Source: Myxococcales bacterium
GTDB taxonomy: Bacteria; Myxococcota; Polyangia; Fen-1088
Reading direction: 5' to 3'
Assembly (NCBI GenBank): GCA_003157315.1
Contig: PMJE01000647.1
Location: forward strand, 1,495-23,141
DNA: 21,647 nt
Below the pieces are notes generated by a model, which saw only the letters and a program-made list of their open reading frames with translations, made no database searches and was not told where the DNA came from. The stretch's first letter is position 1, and every line of letters begins with the position of its first letter. Positions 1 through 7,500 of the stretch are shown in pieces. A program made the position numbers and the translations under genes.

Positions 1-83
1 CCGGTGACGGGGTCTTCGAAGGTCAAGATGGTCCGGTCAACGAACGACTTGAAACCGCAAATCTCGATTCTTCTTATCCTCAT
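1..83 (-). CDS. smc: SMC chromosome-segregation ATPase, N-terminal fragment
   Basis: Only the first 27 codons lie in the window; the gene runs off the left edge. Read on the minus strand from the ATG at 83, the peptide begins MRIRRIEICGFKSFVDRT and continues ILTFEDPVTG. This is the characteristic start of bacterial SMC proteins, a beta strand followed by GFKSF just ahead of the Walker A loop, which would lie outside the window. SMC forms the ATP-driven ring that compacts and segregates the chromosome, with ScpA and ScpB. The gene diverges from ftsY across about 180 bases. The fragment is too short to judge the rest of the protein, but the GFKSFVD signature makes the assignment fairly safe. 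Confidence 0.85.
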   Translation of the reverse strand, partial: MRIRRIEICGFKSFVDRTILTFEDPVT

Positions 84-94
84 CCTGGCACCGT

Positions 95-132
95 GAAGTG
101 ACAATGCGTGACCATATAGGTCACTTCGTGAC
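95..132. promoter_or_regulatory. Cluster of GTGAC repeats between smc and ftsY (candidate operator)
   Basis: GTGAC occurs at 98-102, 108-112 and 128-132, and its complement GTCAC at 120-124. GTGACC (108-113) and GGTCAC (119-124) form a perfect inverted repeat around a 5-base AT core. GAAGTGAC (95-102) and GTCACTTC (120-127) form a second, wider one. Starts at 98, 108 and 128 are spaced in multiples of ten bases, so the copies lie on one face of the helix. A TATCAT hexamer at 133-138 could be a -10 box for ftsY, but I found no good -35. That the cluster binds a regulator of the divergent pair is inference. Confidence 0.4.
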
Positions 133-266
133 TATCATTAGGTACCATCCGCGGCCGATGATTGTAAAGGGCTTCGAACCCCACATTCCACTTTTTCCAC
201 CGGACCGGGCGAAACGCCAAAAAACTTACCACGTTGCAGCCGGTTGTTTGTTAAGTTCCGCGGCCC

Positions 267-1697
267 ATGGAGGGAGGGTCCTACACCGACCTAATAGCCG
301 CCCTGGTTGCCCTGGGCAGCTTGGTCGGCTTTTCTGGCCTAGCTCTCTATGCCATCCGGCGAGCTAAGTCCGCGAGACGACGGCAGATTGAAGAATCGGC
401 GACCGCCCGGCCGGTGGCGCGGGCCAAGCGGCCGGCCCTTCGGCCGGAAGACGTCGAGGGAGGCGCGGCCGAGGACGAGTCCACCGCCTCAGACGAGCCC
501 CTAGCGACCGAGCGGTCTGCTGAGCCCCTCTCGACCAGCCAGCCGGCGGCATTCTCTGCTTCGCCCGCCGCGGCTGCAGAAGCAGTTTCGCCTGTCGCCA
601 GGCCAGTGCCTCGCCAGGACGTTCCGCCAAGAGAGCCGGCCGCCGTCTCGCCCTCGCTTACGCCGGACACCCGAGTCGCGCCGCCGCGCCAAGAGCTGCC
701 GAGGGCTCTTCCGGTGGACAAGCCCCGCGGGCCAGAGCGCCCTGCGCCCGCGAGGAGACGGGACGTCGCCGCGCTCGTGCCTGGGCTCGAGCGCACTCGC
801 TCAGGCTGGGTTAGTCGTCTTGGTCAGCTCTTCGCGGGCAAGAAGGAACTGGATCCGGCTCTGCTCGAGGAGATCGAGAAGGTCCTGCTGACAGCGGATA
901 TCGGCGTGCGGACCAGCCAGAAGCTCCTGGGCGAGATTCGCGAATCCTTGGACAAGGATGCGATGAAGGATCCCGCCGCGGTTTGGGGCTTCCTTCGTCG
1001 GCGGAGTGCGGAGATCCTGACCATGGACTCACCGGCGGTCGACTTCGCCGCTGCCCAGCCCTTCGTGCTGCTTGTCATAGGGGTCAACGGGAGCGGCAAG
1101 ACGACAACCATTGGGAAACTTGCCTCAAAATTGCAATCCCAAGGCAAGCGTGTGTTGCTGGCGGCTGGCGACACCTTTCGTGCTGCAGCCACCGAACAAC
1201 TCGAGGTCTGGGGCGCGAAAGTGGGGGCGCCGGTCGTGCGAGGAAAGGAGGGTGGAGATCCCTCGTCGGTTGTGTTTGACGGCGTCAAACGCGCACGATC
1301 CGAGGGCATCGATGTGGTCATCGCAGACACGGCAGGGCGTCTGCACACCAAGACTAATTTAATGGAGGAACTGCAGAAGGTGCGCCGAGTTACGGGCAAG
1401 GCCATGGACGGCGCTCCCCACGAAACCTGGCTGGTGATCGACGCAACCAGCGGCCAGAACGCCATCGCTCAGGCTCAGGTCTTCACCCAGGCCATGTCGG
1501 TAACGGGGATCGTGCTCACCAAACTCGACGGCACTGCCAAGGGAGGCGTGATTTTGGGGATCGCTGACCAACTCCGTATCCCGGTTCGCTACATCGGCGT
1601 GGGAGAACGGGTCGAGGACCTGCGCGAGTTTGGGGCAGAAGAGTTCGTGGAGGCCCTTTTCGGCGAGGCTCCGGTGGGCGAAGGAGATGTCTCGTAG
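267..1697 (+). CDS. ftsY: FtsY, signal recognition particle receptor GTPase
   Basis: FtsY docks SRP-ribosome complexes at the inner membrane and, with Ffh, uses GTP to hand nascent chains to SecYEG. The 476-residue protein has a hydrophobic segment at about 7-30, followed by a basic stretch, then a long Ala/Pro/Glu-rich linker to about 165 and the NG domain. G motifs are visible: GVNGSGKTT (272-280), [11 protein letters not shown] (302-312), DTAGR (354-358) and [10 protein letters not shown] (418-427). The transmembrane N-terminus suggests an integrally anchored receptor, unlike E. coli FtsY, which associates through an acidic A domain. The ATG at 267 is chosen because it places the membrane segment directly at the N-terminus; no strong ribosome binding site precedes it. 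Confidence 0.96.
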   Translation: MEGGSYTDLIAALVALGSLVGFSGLALYAIRRAKSARRRQIEESATARPVARAKRPALRPEDVEGGAAEDESTASDEPLATERSAEPLSTSQPAAFSASPAAAAEAVSPVARPVPRQDVPPREPAAVSPSLTPDTRVAPPRQELPRALPVDKPRGPERPAPARRRDVAALVPGLERTRSGWVSRLGQLFAGKKELDPALLEEIEKVLLTADIGVRTSQKLLGEIRESLDKDAMKDPAAVWGFLRRRSAEILTMDSPAVDFAAAQPFVLLVIGVNGSGKTTTIGKLASKLQSQGKRVLLAAGDTFRAAATEQLEVWGAKVGAPVVRGKEGGDPSSVVFDGVKRARSEGIDVVIADTAGRLHTKTNLMEELQKVRRVTGKAMDGAPHETWLVIDATSGQNAIAQAQVFTQAMSVTGIVLTKLDGTAKGGVILGIADQLRIPVRYIGVGERVEDLREFGAEEFVEALFGEAPVGEGDVS

Positions 1698-1737
1698 TCC
1701 CGAACCGGCTCGTCGTCGAAACAATATGTATTTTTAG

Positions 1738-1766
1738 TTGATCTGCTGATTTTGCCTGTGTTACAT
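1738..1766 (+). promoter_or_regulatory. Possible sigma70-type promoter for the beta-barrel genes
   Basis: TTGATC at 1738-1743 and TTACAT at 1761-1766 are separated by 17 bases in an AT-rich part of the ftsY/beta-barrel gap. The -35 match is four of six and the -10 match only three of six. Transcription would start near 1773, giving a leader of about 80 bases. No other convincing promoter was found between 1698 and 1855. Confidence 0.25.
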
Positions 1767-1855
1767 TGCCCGCACCTCGCCCTTCATAGCCAAGCCTTTG
1801 AAATCAAAGCGATTTTTGACATGGGGTGAACGGCGGGCCCCAAGCAAGGAACCGC

Positions 1856-2755
1856 ATGAAACGTCTTGCGTTCGGCCTCTTACTAGTTCTTGCAAACCCA
1901 GGATTGGTGGCCGCAGCAGAGGCATCTGCTGCTCCTGCCAATGAATCCGCAGAAGAGAAAGCTGCGGAGGCGGAAGCTCCTGCGCCCGAAGCGACGGAGT
2001 CCAAGAAGGATGATGAGCTGCCCGACCTCTCCGACGAGGTGAAGGAGGCGGCTACTCAGAAGGAGGAAGCGGCCTCCGAGACCACCTCCGCGCGGCTATC
2101 GTGGGAGGACATCGTGGTGGTGCCGCGCAAGGCATTTCTCAAGCGTCACCGCTTCGAGTTGGCGCCGTTCTCGGCGATCTCGATCAACGACTCGATGATC
2201 CGCCACTACTCGTTCGGCGGCGATCTCACCTTCTATCTTACTGACGTCTTCTCAGTCGCGGCGGAGGGTCAGTACTTCATCAAGGAACGCTCCGAACGTG
2301 AGTCGCTAGTCGGCTTCCAGTTCAACCGTGCGACCACGCTGAACCGGTTCAAGTACTCCACCTCCCTGGTGTTCGGGTACGTGCCCGGCTACGGCAAGTT
2401 CGGCCTGTTCAATAAGTACATTGTTCACTGGGATGTCACGGTGAATGCTGGCATCGGGGTCATCTGGACCGAGATCATCCCGGTTAGAATTGACGACCAG
2501 ATCTTCAGCAACACAGACATCTGTCCCAGTCTAGCGATTTCCACTCGCATGTTCGTGACCGACTGGCTCGCGCTCAGCATCGGCCTGCGCGATTACATGT
2601 TCATCGACAAGTTCGAGAACAAGAACCGTCCGGAGGGTCAGAACGCAGCAGACGCAAAGGCGAATGGCGTGTCGGAATTCACTCAGAATGTCATGGTTTT
2701 CGTTTCGGCCGGGCTCTACCTGCCGACTTCCTTCTCGTACAAGACCCCCCGCTAA
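1856..2755 (+). CDS. Exported outer-membrane beta-barrel protein, first of a tandem pair
   Basis: The product is probably 299 residues. I place the start at the ATG at 1856, preceded by AAGGA at 1846-1850, rather than at an upstream GTG at 1826, because it begins directly with a signal peptide (MKRLAFGLLLVLANPGLVAA, cleavage near residue 20-22). Residues 23-80 are an Ala/Glu/Lys-rich, low-complexity, probably disordered periplasmic segment. From about 95 the sequence alternates hydrophobic and polar residues with many aromatics, as in transmembrane beta strands, ending LYLPTSFSYKTPR. It resembles the myxobacterial 'outer membrane beta-barrel domain' family (TIGR04565-like, from memory). A second barrel gene follows after 12 bases. 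No catalytic motif is visible and the function is unknown. Confidence 0.8.
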   Translation: MKRLAFGLLLVLANPGLVAAAEASAAPANESAEEKAAEAEAPAPEATESKKDDELPDLSDEVKEAATQKEEAASETTSARLSWEDIVVVPRKAFLKRHRFELAPFSAISINDSMIRHYSFGGDLTFYLTDVFSVAAEGQYFIKERSERESLVGFQFNRATTLNRFKYSTSLVFGYVPGYGKFGLFNKYIVHWDVTVNAGIGVIWTEIIPVRIDDQIFSNTDICPSLAISTRMFVTDWLALSIGLRDYMFIDKFENKNRPEGQNAADAKANGVSEFTQNVMVFVSAGLYLPTSFSYKTPR

Positions 2756-2767
2756 CGAGTCGATGCC

Positions 2768-3568
2768 ATGACGAAGAAAGCGCATGTTATGAAGAGAGGA
2801 ATCGCGTTGCTCGTCGGATGTCTCGTTGGCATCCCTGCTGTCACGCAGGCTGCACAGGAGCGCAAGAGTCCGCTGGCCGATGCGCCAGCGATCCGCAGAC
2901 GGGTCGAGCTGCGCAACAAGAGGTTCGAACTGGGCGTGGGGTTGGCTTCGACCGTCGGACAGGACTTCTACAACGCCTTGATGCTGAACCTACGGCTCGG
3001 CTTCCATATCACCGACTGGATCGGCCTCAGCGTTTCGGCCGGCGTCTACAACTTGACCCCGGACTGGCGGAGCTCGTTCAATGGCCAGCTGAACAGCGCT
3101 CTCCCAACAACCGGCGATGCTAAGACGCCTTCGCAAAACAACGCCGCGGCCGCCGAAAACCGCATCGGGCAAGTGATTATGCCCCAACTCGATATCGTGC
3201 CATTCACCGGCAAGTTTTCAGCCTTTAGCAAGCTGTTCATGAACTACGACGTCTACGTATTGGCTGGACCTAGCTTTGTGAACCTGGTCAAAAAGGGAAC
3301 GATCGACTCAAGCGAGTGCTGCAAGGCAAACCCCTACATTGGATGGAAGATGGGGGCCAATCTGGGTGTCGGGATGCACGCCTTTGTCAATAACTACTTC
3401 GCCATCAACGTTGAGCTGCATAACCTGATGTACAGCAACAACGCCGCCGGCCGCGATGTGACTGGCAGTTCTGATGTCAACTCAGCCGACGCGCAGTGGA
3501 CATACAACTGGATGGTGGGGCTGAACTTCATGTTCTTCCTTCCTGCCCAGGTCAAAGTCGGCCGCTGA
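2768..3568 (+). CDS. Exported outer-membrane beta-barrel protein, second of a tandem pair
   Basis: This protein of up to 266 residues has an N-terminal signal peptide (hydrophobic core IALLVGCLVGIPAVTQA). Amphipathic strands follow, such as FELGVGLASTVGQ and GLSVSAGVYNLTP, typical of an outer-membrane barrel. It shares layout and strand style with the preceding gene and begins 12 bases after it, so the two are probably cotranscribed. They may form a heteromeric surface complex or be duplicates. Two in-frame ATGs are possible, at 2768 and 2789. The second gives a more compact signal peptide starting MKRG, like its neighbour's MKRL, and neither has a strong ribosome binding site. In Myxococcus, tandem barrel proteins GltA and GltB belong to the gliding machinery; whether these are related cannot be told here. 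Confidence 0.8.
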   Translation: MTKKAHVMKRGIALLVGCLVGIPAVTQAAQERKSPLADAPAIRRRVELRNKRFELGVGLASTVGQDFYNALMLNLRLGFHITDWIGLSVSAGVYNLTPDWRSSFNGQLNSALPTTGDAKTPSQNNAAAAENRIGQVIMPQLDIVPFTGKFSAFSKLFMNYDVYVLAGPSFVNLVKKGTIDSSECCKANPYIGWKMGANLGVGMHAFVNNYFAINVELHNLMYSNNAAGRDVTGSSDVNSADAQWTYNWMVGLNFMFFLPAQVKVGR

Positions 3569-3600
3569 CATTCTCCGGAACGACGGGTTAGGAGGCTGTT

Positions 3601-3855
3601 GTGTCGCAGAAGAGGAAGGTCACGCTTTACTTCAATGCCTCGATGTTGGCCGAAACCCAGAAAGAGGCCCTCCGCCAAGATCGTTCGATCTCCTGGATAA
3701 TCCAAGCCGCCTGGCGAATCGCGCGTGACACGGTCAAGCAGATGCCATCCACTGTGTCGCCCTCCGTGCGTGCCGAGAATGGGTCTCATCCGGTGCAAAC
3801 CGGCATGCCGGACCAGTCCTCAATCCGTACCGTGTCCGCCCGTACTCAGGCCTAG
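3601..3855 (+). CDS. Small ribbon-helix-helix-like protein of a myxobacterial type
   Basis: This 84-residue protein starts with GTG at 3601, supported by AGGAGG at 3590-3595 five bases upstream. The first 50 residues contain a short strand (KRKVTLYFN), then two predicted helices with conserved-looking RQDRSISW and AW.IA positions, resembling a ribbon-helix-helix DNA-binding fold. I recall similar short proteins (TIGR04563-like) being common and multicopy in myxobacteria. The last 34 residues are polar and probably disordered. It begins 32 bases after the second barrel gene and is likely in the same transcript, so it could regulate that operon. That role is inference; DNA binding has not been shown by anything in the sequence. 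Confidence 0.7.
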   Translation: MSQKRKVTLYFNASMLAETQKEALRQDRSISWIIQAAWRIARDTVKQMPSTVSPSVRAENGSHPVQTGMPDQSSIRTVSARTQA

Positions 3856-3914
3856 CACCGTTTCATCAGATCCGCCTTCGAGAGCCGGCCGGCAAGCCGA
3901 GGTCGATGGCGAAG

Positions 3915-3935
3915 CCGGGCCGAAAACCGGCCCGG
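3915..3935. terminator. GC-rich hairpin between convergent genes
   Basis: CCGGGCCG (3915-3922) and CGGCCCGG (3928-3935) form a perfect 8-bp stem around an AAAAC loop. A weaker second hairpin, CGTAC/GTACG, follows immediately at about 3938-3951. The site lies in the 179-base gap between the RHH-like gene (plus) and the lipoprotein gene (minus), where a bidirectional terminator would be expected. There is no T-run on either side, so a classical intrinsic terminator is not fully supported. Nothing else was recognised in this gap. Confidence 0.35.
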
Positions 3936-4034
3936 AGCGTACTACGGTACGTGAGGACCGGAAGCGCAGGCCCGGCAAGCCAGCGGCCCGGATCGTAGGC
4001 CGTCGGTGAATCGAAGAGCTGAAGCTGCACTTCG

Positions 4035-4466
4035 CTACTGACAAGGTGTATCGGCCACACCCTCACGCAACGGCCTGCACATAGATTCGCCGTCCGGCGA
4101 TCCGAAGTTAAACAGGATTCGATTTCCTTGCTGGCCCTCGATTCGCGTGGTGTAGGAGCCGTCCTGAGCCGTGCGTGCGATCGACCCCACCGTGCCGGGG
4201 CCCATGTCGATGTTCGTCAGATACACATAGATATCGAACAACTCGGGCAGCTCCGGGCTAGGCGGGCCAGTCACCTTCCAATAGGTGTGCGTGATCCCCT
4301 CACTGTCAATCTCCTGCGTCGCCTGGCCGATAATCGGAGGAGGAATGGGCTGGTATGGTGAGCCGATGGCGGGTGCGTTGCATGAGAGTCCCGCCGTCAG
4401 CAGTAATGGAAACATCACTGCCGCAATCAAGTGCAGGATGAATCTGCTGCGGAGCAAGCGTCTCAT
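4035..4466 (-). CDS. Small putative lipoprotein of unknown function
   Basis: This 143-residue protein has a basic N-terminus (MRRLLRSRF), a hydrophobic stretch and the sequence LLLTAGLSCN, whose Cys29 would be the lipidated residue. The lipobox (GLSC) departs from the usual L-A-G-C, so lipidation is likely but not certain. The mature part is rich in Pro, Gly and Thr, has two further Cys near the C-terminus (CRPLREGVADTPCQ) that could form a disulfide, and matches no family I recognise. The gene lies immediately downstream of the kinase/sigma54-activator gene on the same strand, and a sigma54 promoter match precedes it. It is therefore a candidate target of that regulator. No clear ribosome binding site is seen. 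Confidence 0.7.
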   Translation of the reverse strand: MRRLLRSRFILHLIAAVMFPLLLTAGLSCNAPAIGSPYQPIPPPIIGQATQEIDSEGITHTYWKVTGPPSPELPELFDIYVYLTNIDMGPGTVGSIARTAQDGSYTTRIEGQQGNRILFNFGSPDGESMCRPLREGVADTPCQ

Positions 4467-4482
4467 GTGCGAAGATTTCTGT

Positions 4483-4500
4483 ATGCAGGCGACGCGCCAA
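4483..4500 (-). promoter_or_regulatory. Candidate sigma54 (-24/-12) promoter for the lipoprotein gene
   Basis: On the minus strand the sequence is TTGGCGCG-TCGC-CTGCA. The consensus is TTGGCACG-N4-TTGCA, so there is one mismatch in each half. The essential GG (4498-4497) and GC (4486-4485) have the required 10-base spacing. The predicted start site is near 4473, giving a leader of only about 7 bases before the ATG at 4466, which fits the lack of a ribosome binding site. The gene immediately upstream encodes a sigma54 activator with an intact GAFTGA loop. Confidence 0.55.
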
Positions 4501-4542
4501 TCCGTTTGTGAGAGATCCTGCCATACTTCTTCTGAATTGCGC

Positions 4543-4579
4543 CAACTACCATGTCAGATCGTGGCAACTGAGTTGTCAG
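4543..4579 (-). promoter_or_regulatory. Tandem CTGACA-N4-AGTTG direct repeats, candidate activator binding sites
   Basis: Read on the minus strand, CTGACA-ACTC-AGTTG (4579-4565) is followed by CTGACA-TGGT-AGTTG (4557-4543). Eleven of 15 positions are identical and the copies start exactly 22 bases apart, two helical turns. Their centres lie about 77 and 99 bases upstream of the start site predicted for the sigma54 promoter, where enhancer sites of sigma54 activators normally lie. The distal copy overlaps the stop codon of the activator gene and contains the palindrome CAACTGAGTTG (4565-4575). Binding by that activator is inference. Confidence 0.45.
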
Positions 4580-7500
4580 GTGGCTATGTGATACCGACGC
4601 AGTTTCTTCTGTAGGCCAAACCGCGAAAGGCCAAGAGCCTTGGCTGCCTTGGTCTGGTTTGCGCCGCATTTCGCCATGGCTTCGCGGATCAGCGTCCGTT
4701 CGAGCCGCTCCACGCGAGGCCGCAGGCGGATTCCGTCTCGCTCATCGGCCACGGAGGCAACCGGATCAAAGCCGGCTCGAACTTGGGGTGAAAGGTCAGC
4801 TACCGACACGACCGGGCCAGAGAAGGCCGCTGCGCGGGTAATCTCATTCTCCAGTTCGCGCACGTTTCCGGGCCAGCGATAGCTGCAGAGTTTGGCCATG
4901 GCCGATGCATCAACCGACTTCACGGCTGTACCGGACGTCGCAGCCGCCTTCTGCATGAAGTGCTGCACGAGCAAGGGGATGTCGTCACTTCTGTCCCGGA
5001 GCGGAGGCAGCACCAGGCGGACGACGGAGATCCTGAAGAAGAGGTCCTGCCGGAACTTGCCCTGCGCCAGCAAGCCCTCCAGGTCCTTGTTGGTTGCCAC
5101 CAGAACGCGGACGTTCACCTTCTGCGGGCGTTCCCCCCCCACACGATGAAACTCCCCGTCTTGCAGTACACGCAGAAGCTTCCCCTGCATGGCGGGCGAC
5201 ATCTCCGCGACCTCGTCGAGAAACAGGGTTCCGCCGTCCGCCACCGCAAACAGGCCTCGCGTTTCCCGATCCGCTCCGGTAAAGGCGCCCTTAACATGGC
5301 CAAACAGTGCAGACTCAAGCAGCGTTTCGGGAATCGCTGCGCAGTTCTCGGAGACGAAGGCTCGGTCGCGTCGGGGGCCGTTGAAATGGATGGCACGGGC
5401 GACTAGTTCCTTGCCGGTCCCGCTCTCACCCTCGATGACCACGGGCAAGGCGGTATCGGTCACCCGGTCAAGCAGGTGAAACAAGTCCAGCATGCGTGGG
5501 GTTTGCCCCACGATCTGATGATAGTCGTAGCGCAAAGCAGCCACCTGGCGACTTTCTTTCAACTCTTCGCGAACGCCTTGCAGAGCCTGCTCTTGCACGC
5601 GCAGTTCATGCTCCAGGCGCCGGTTCAGCGCTTGGACCTGGGTTTCTCGACGACGAAGCTCCGACAGCAACCGCGCATTTTCGATGGCAATGGCGGCCTG
5701 TTCGGCGAAATCCATAACCATGGCCAGCGCCTCGTCGTCGAAGACGCCTTTGCGCAGGCGATGGTCGACGTAGATGGTCCCCACCACGGCACCCTTGACC
5801 GACAAGGGCACCGCCAGCACGGAACGAAGATGCAGATCGCTCACCGAGGCCGCTTCCCGAAAACGCCGATCTCCCGCGGCATCCACGGTGACCACGGGTT
5901 GTCCGGTTTCAGCCGCCTGCTTGGCGATGGAGCGAGACAGTACGAAGTCTGGCGCGTCCAGTGTGGTCTGCTCGATGTTGCGCGCCACTTTCACCACCAA
6001 TTCGCCCGAGCCATCTTTGAGCAGGAGGAACCCTCGTTCTGCGTCCGTCATTTCGATGGCGGTGTCGATGACGGCTTCGAGGACACGCGGAAGTCGCAGA
6101 TCGCTGTTGAGTCGCTTGTTGATGCGCTGGAGGCGGCGCAGACGTCCCTCCGCTCGCGCCACCCGTTCGACCAGCAGTGCGGCCGCGGTTCGGGCGTCGC
6201 CGGACAGCAAACTGGCAGACGGCGCCTCAGGATCGTGGTCGAGGCTGGAGCGGTATTGGATAGGCGTGTTCATTTTGACCTCTTCGAAAATGCGCGCGGC
6301 GCGGGCCTGTTCTTCCCCAGCGTGTGCGTCGCCGACCCTGCGCAGAAGTCGCGCTGCCAGCTGCGCTGCCCGCCAGGCGACCGGCCGACGCCCTTGCGCC
6401 AGAGCTGCGTTGGCCAGGGCGGACAGACGGTGACCGAGCTCCCCGTTGCCTTCGGTTTCTTGCGCTGGTGTGGCCAAAGCGATACGAGCCTGTGCCAGTG
6501 CAGACATCTCATCGATCGGGGACCCAACTTCGGGCGAGGCAGCCTGGTTCGCCGTGGTCGAGCGGATCCGATTCCACGCGACTAGGGCTTCCGCGGCCTG
6601 TCCCGCCTCGGCCAGCGCTTCGGCTCGGGCGAGCGCGCTGGCTTGGGCCATGGGTGGATTTCCTGCGCGTGCAAAAGCTTCCTCGGCTGCGAGATAGAGT
6701 GGCAAGGCAGTGCGGGGCGCGCCCTGCCGGCGCGCGATGTCGGCGTCAAGCGATGAGGAATAGGCCAAGAATGCCTCTACCTTGGTCGCGCTCGCTTCTC
6801 CGCGCAGACGACGGGCTGTGCGGCTGGCGGCATCGAGGTCTCCGAGCTGGAGGAAGAGCAACCCTGTGTTGTAGAGCGCCAGGGCGAGATCGGTCACAAT
6901 CCCCAGGCGGCCAAGATCGCGGAGCGCGCGTCGGAAAGCATCGAGCGCCTCGCCGAACTGGCCGGTGTCAGCCAGAACACATCCAAGGTTGAAGAGAGCG
7001 GCGGTCTGGCCGTGAAGGTCGTGAAGCTGGTCGCACCGGCGGGCAGCCTCCCGATAGGATTGGGCAGCGGGCATGGGCTGGCCAGTCAGCTGCAAATGCA
7101 GTCCGCGCAAAGCCGGCACCCGGGCGCCGAACGGCCTGTCAGAGGAGGTCTCGGCGGTCTTTTCCAGCACCGCGATCAGGGAATCAGCCTCGGAAAGCCG
7201 CCCGGCATAGGTCAGCGCTAGGGCAGCCGCTTCCTGTGCGAAGCGCCCAACCTCAGAAGACTCCGCTAGCGCCGGCTCGGCTGCCTGCAGAGCTTCAGAG
7301 TATAGGCCGCAGGAGACCAAAAGACGGGCCAGCCGCGCACGCAGCCGCAGAACCAGAGCCCCGCGCGGCTCTCCTCGCAGCCCCACCTCCATCAGGGCAG
7401 TCTCGAGCACCTGTCGGGCGGCGACTGGATCCCCTCGCCGTCCCAGCAGCCAGGCCCGACGTTCTGCCAACTCGATCTTGATCTCCATCGTGCCGTCCGG

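Noticed and set aside
163..182. GGGCTTCGAACCCC resembles a tRNA T-arm.
   Set aside because: The stem is only three pairs, the loop is shifted, and no acceptor, D or anticodon arms can be folded around it.
1816..1821. Perfect TTGACA ahead of the first beta-barrel gene.
   Set aside because: No -10 box lies 16-18 bases downstream; the spacing falls in GGCGGGCCC and then the ribosome binding site.
1826..1855. Upstream GTG as start of the first beta-barrel protein.
   Set aside because: It would add a non-hydrophobic extension before a good signal peptide; the ATG at 1856 has an AAGGA site.
5476..6585. Long open frame on plus inside the kinase-activator gene (also 8285-9244, and 11256-12263 and 12899-13942 opposite the lipB operon).
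   Set aside because: These are antisense to genes with strong domain evidence; long antisense frames are common in GC-rich DNA and their translations show no recognisable domain.
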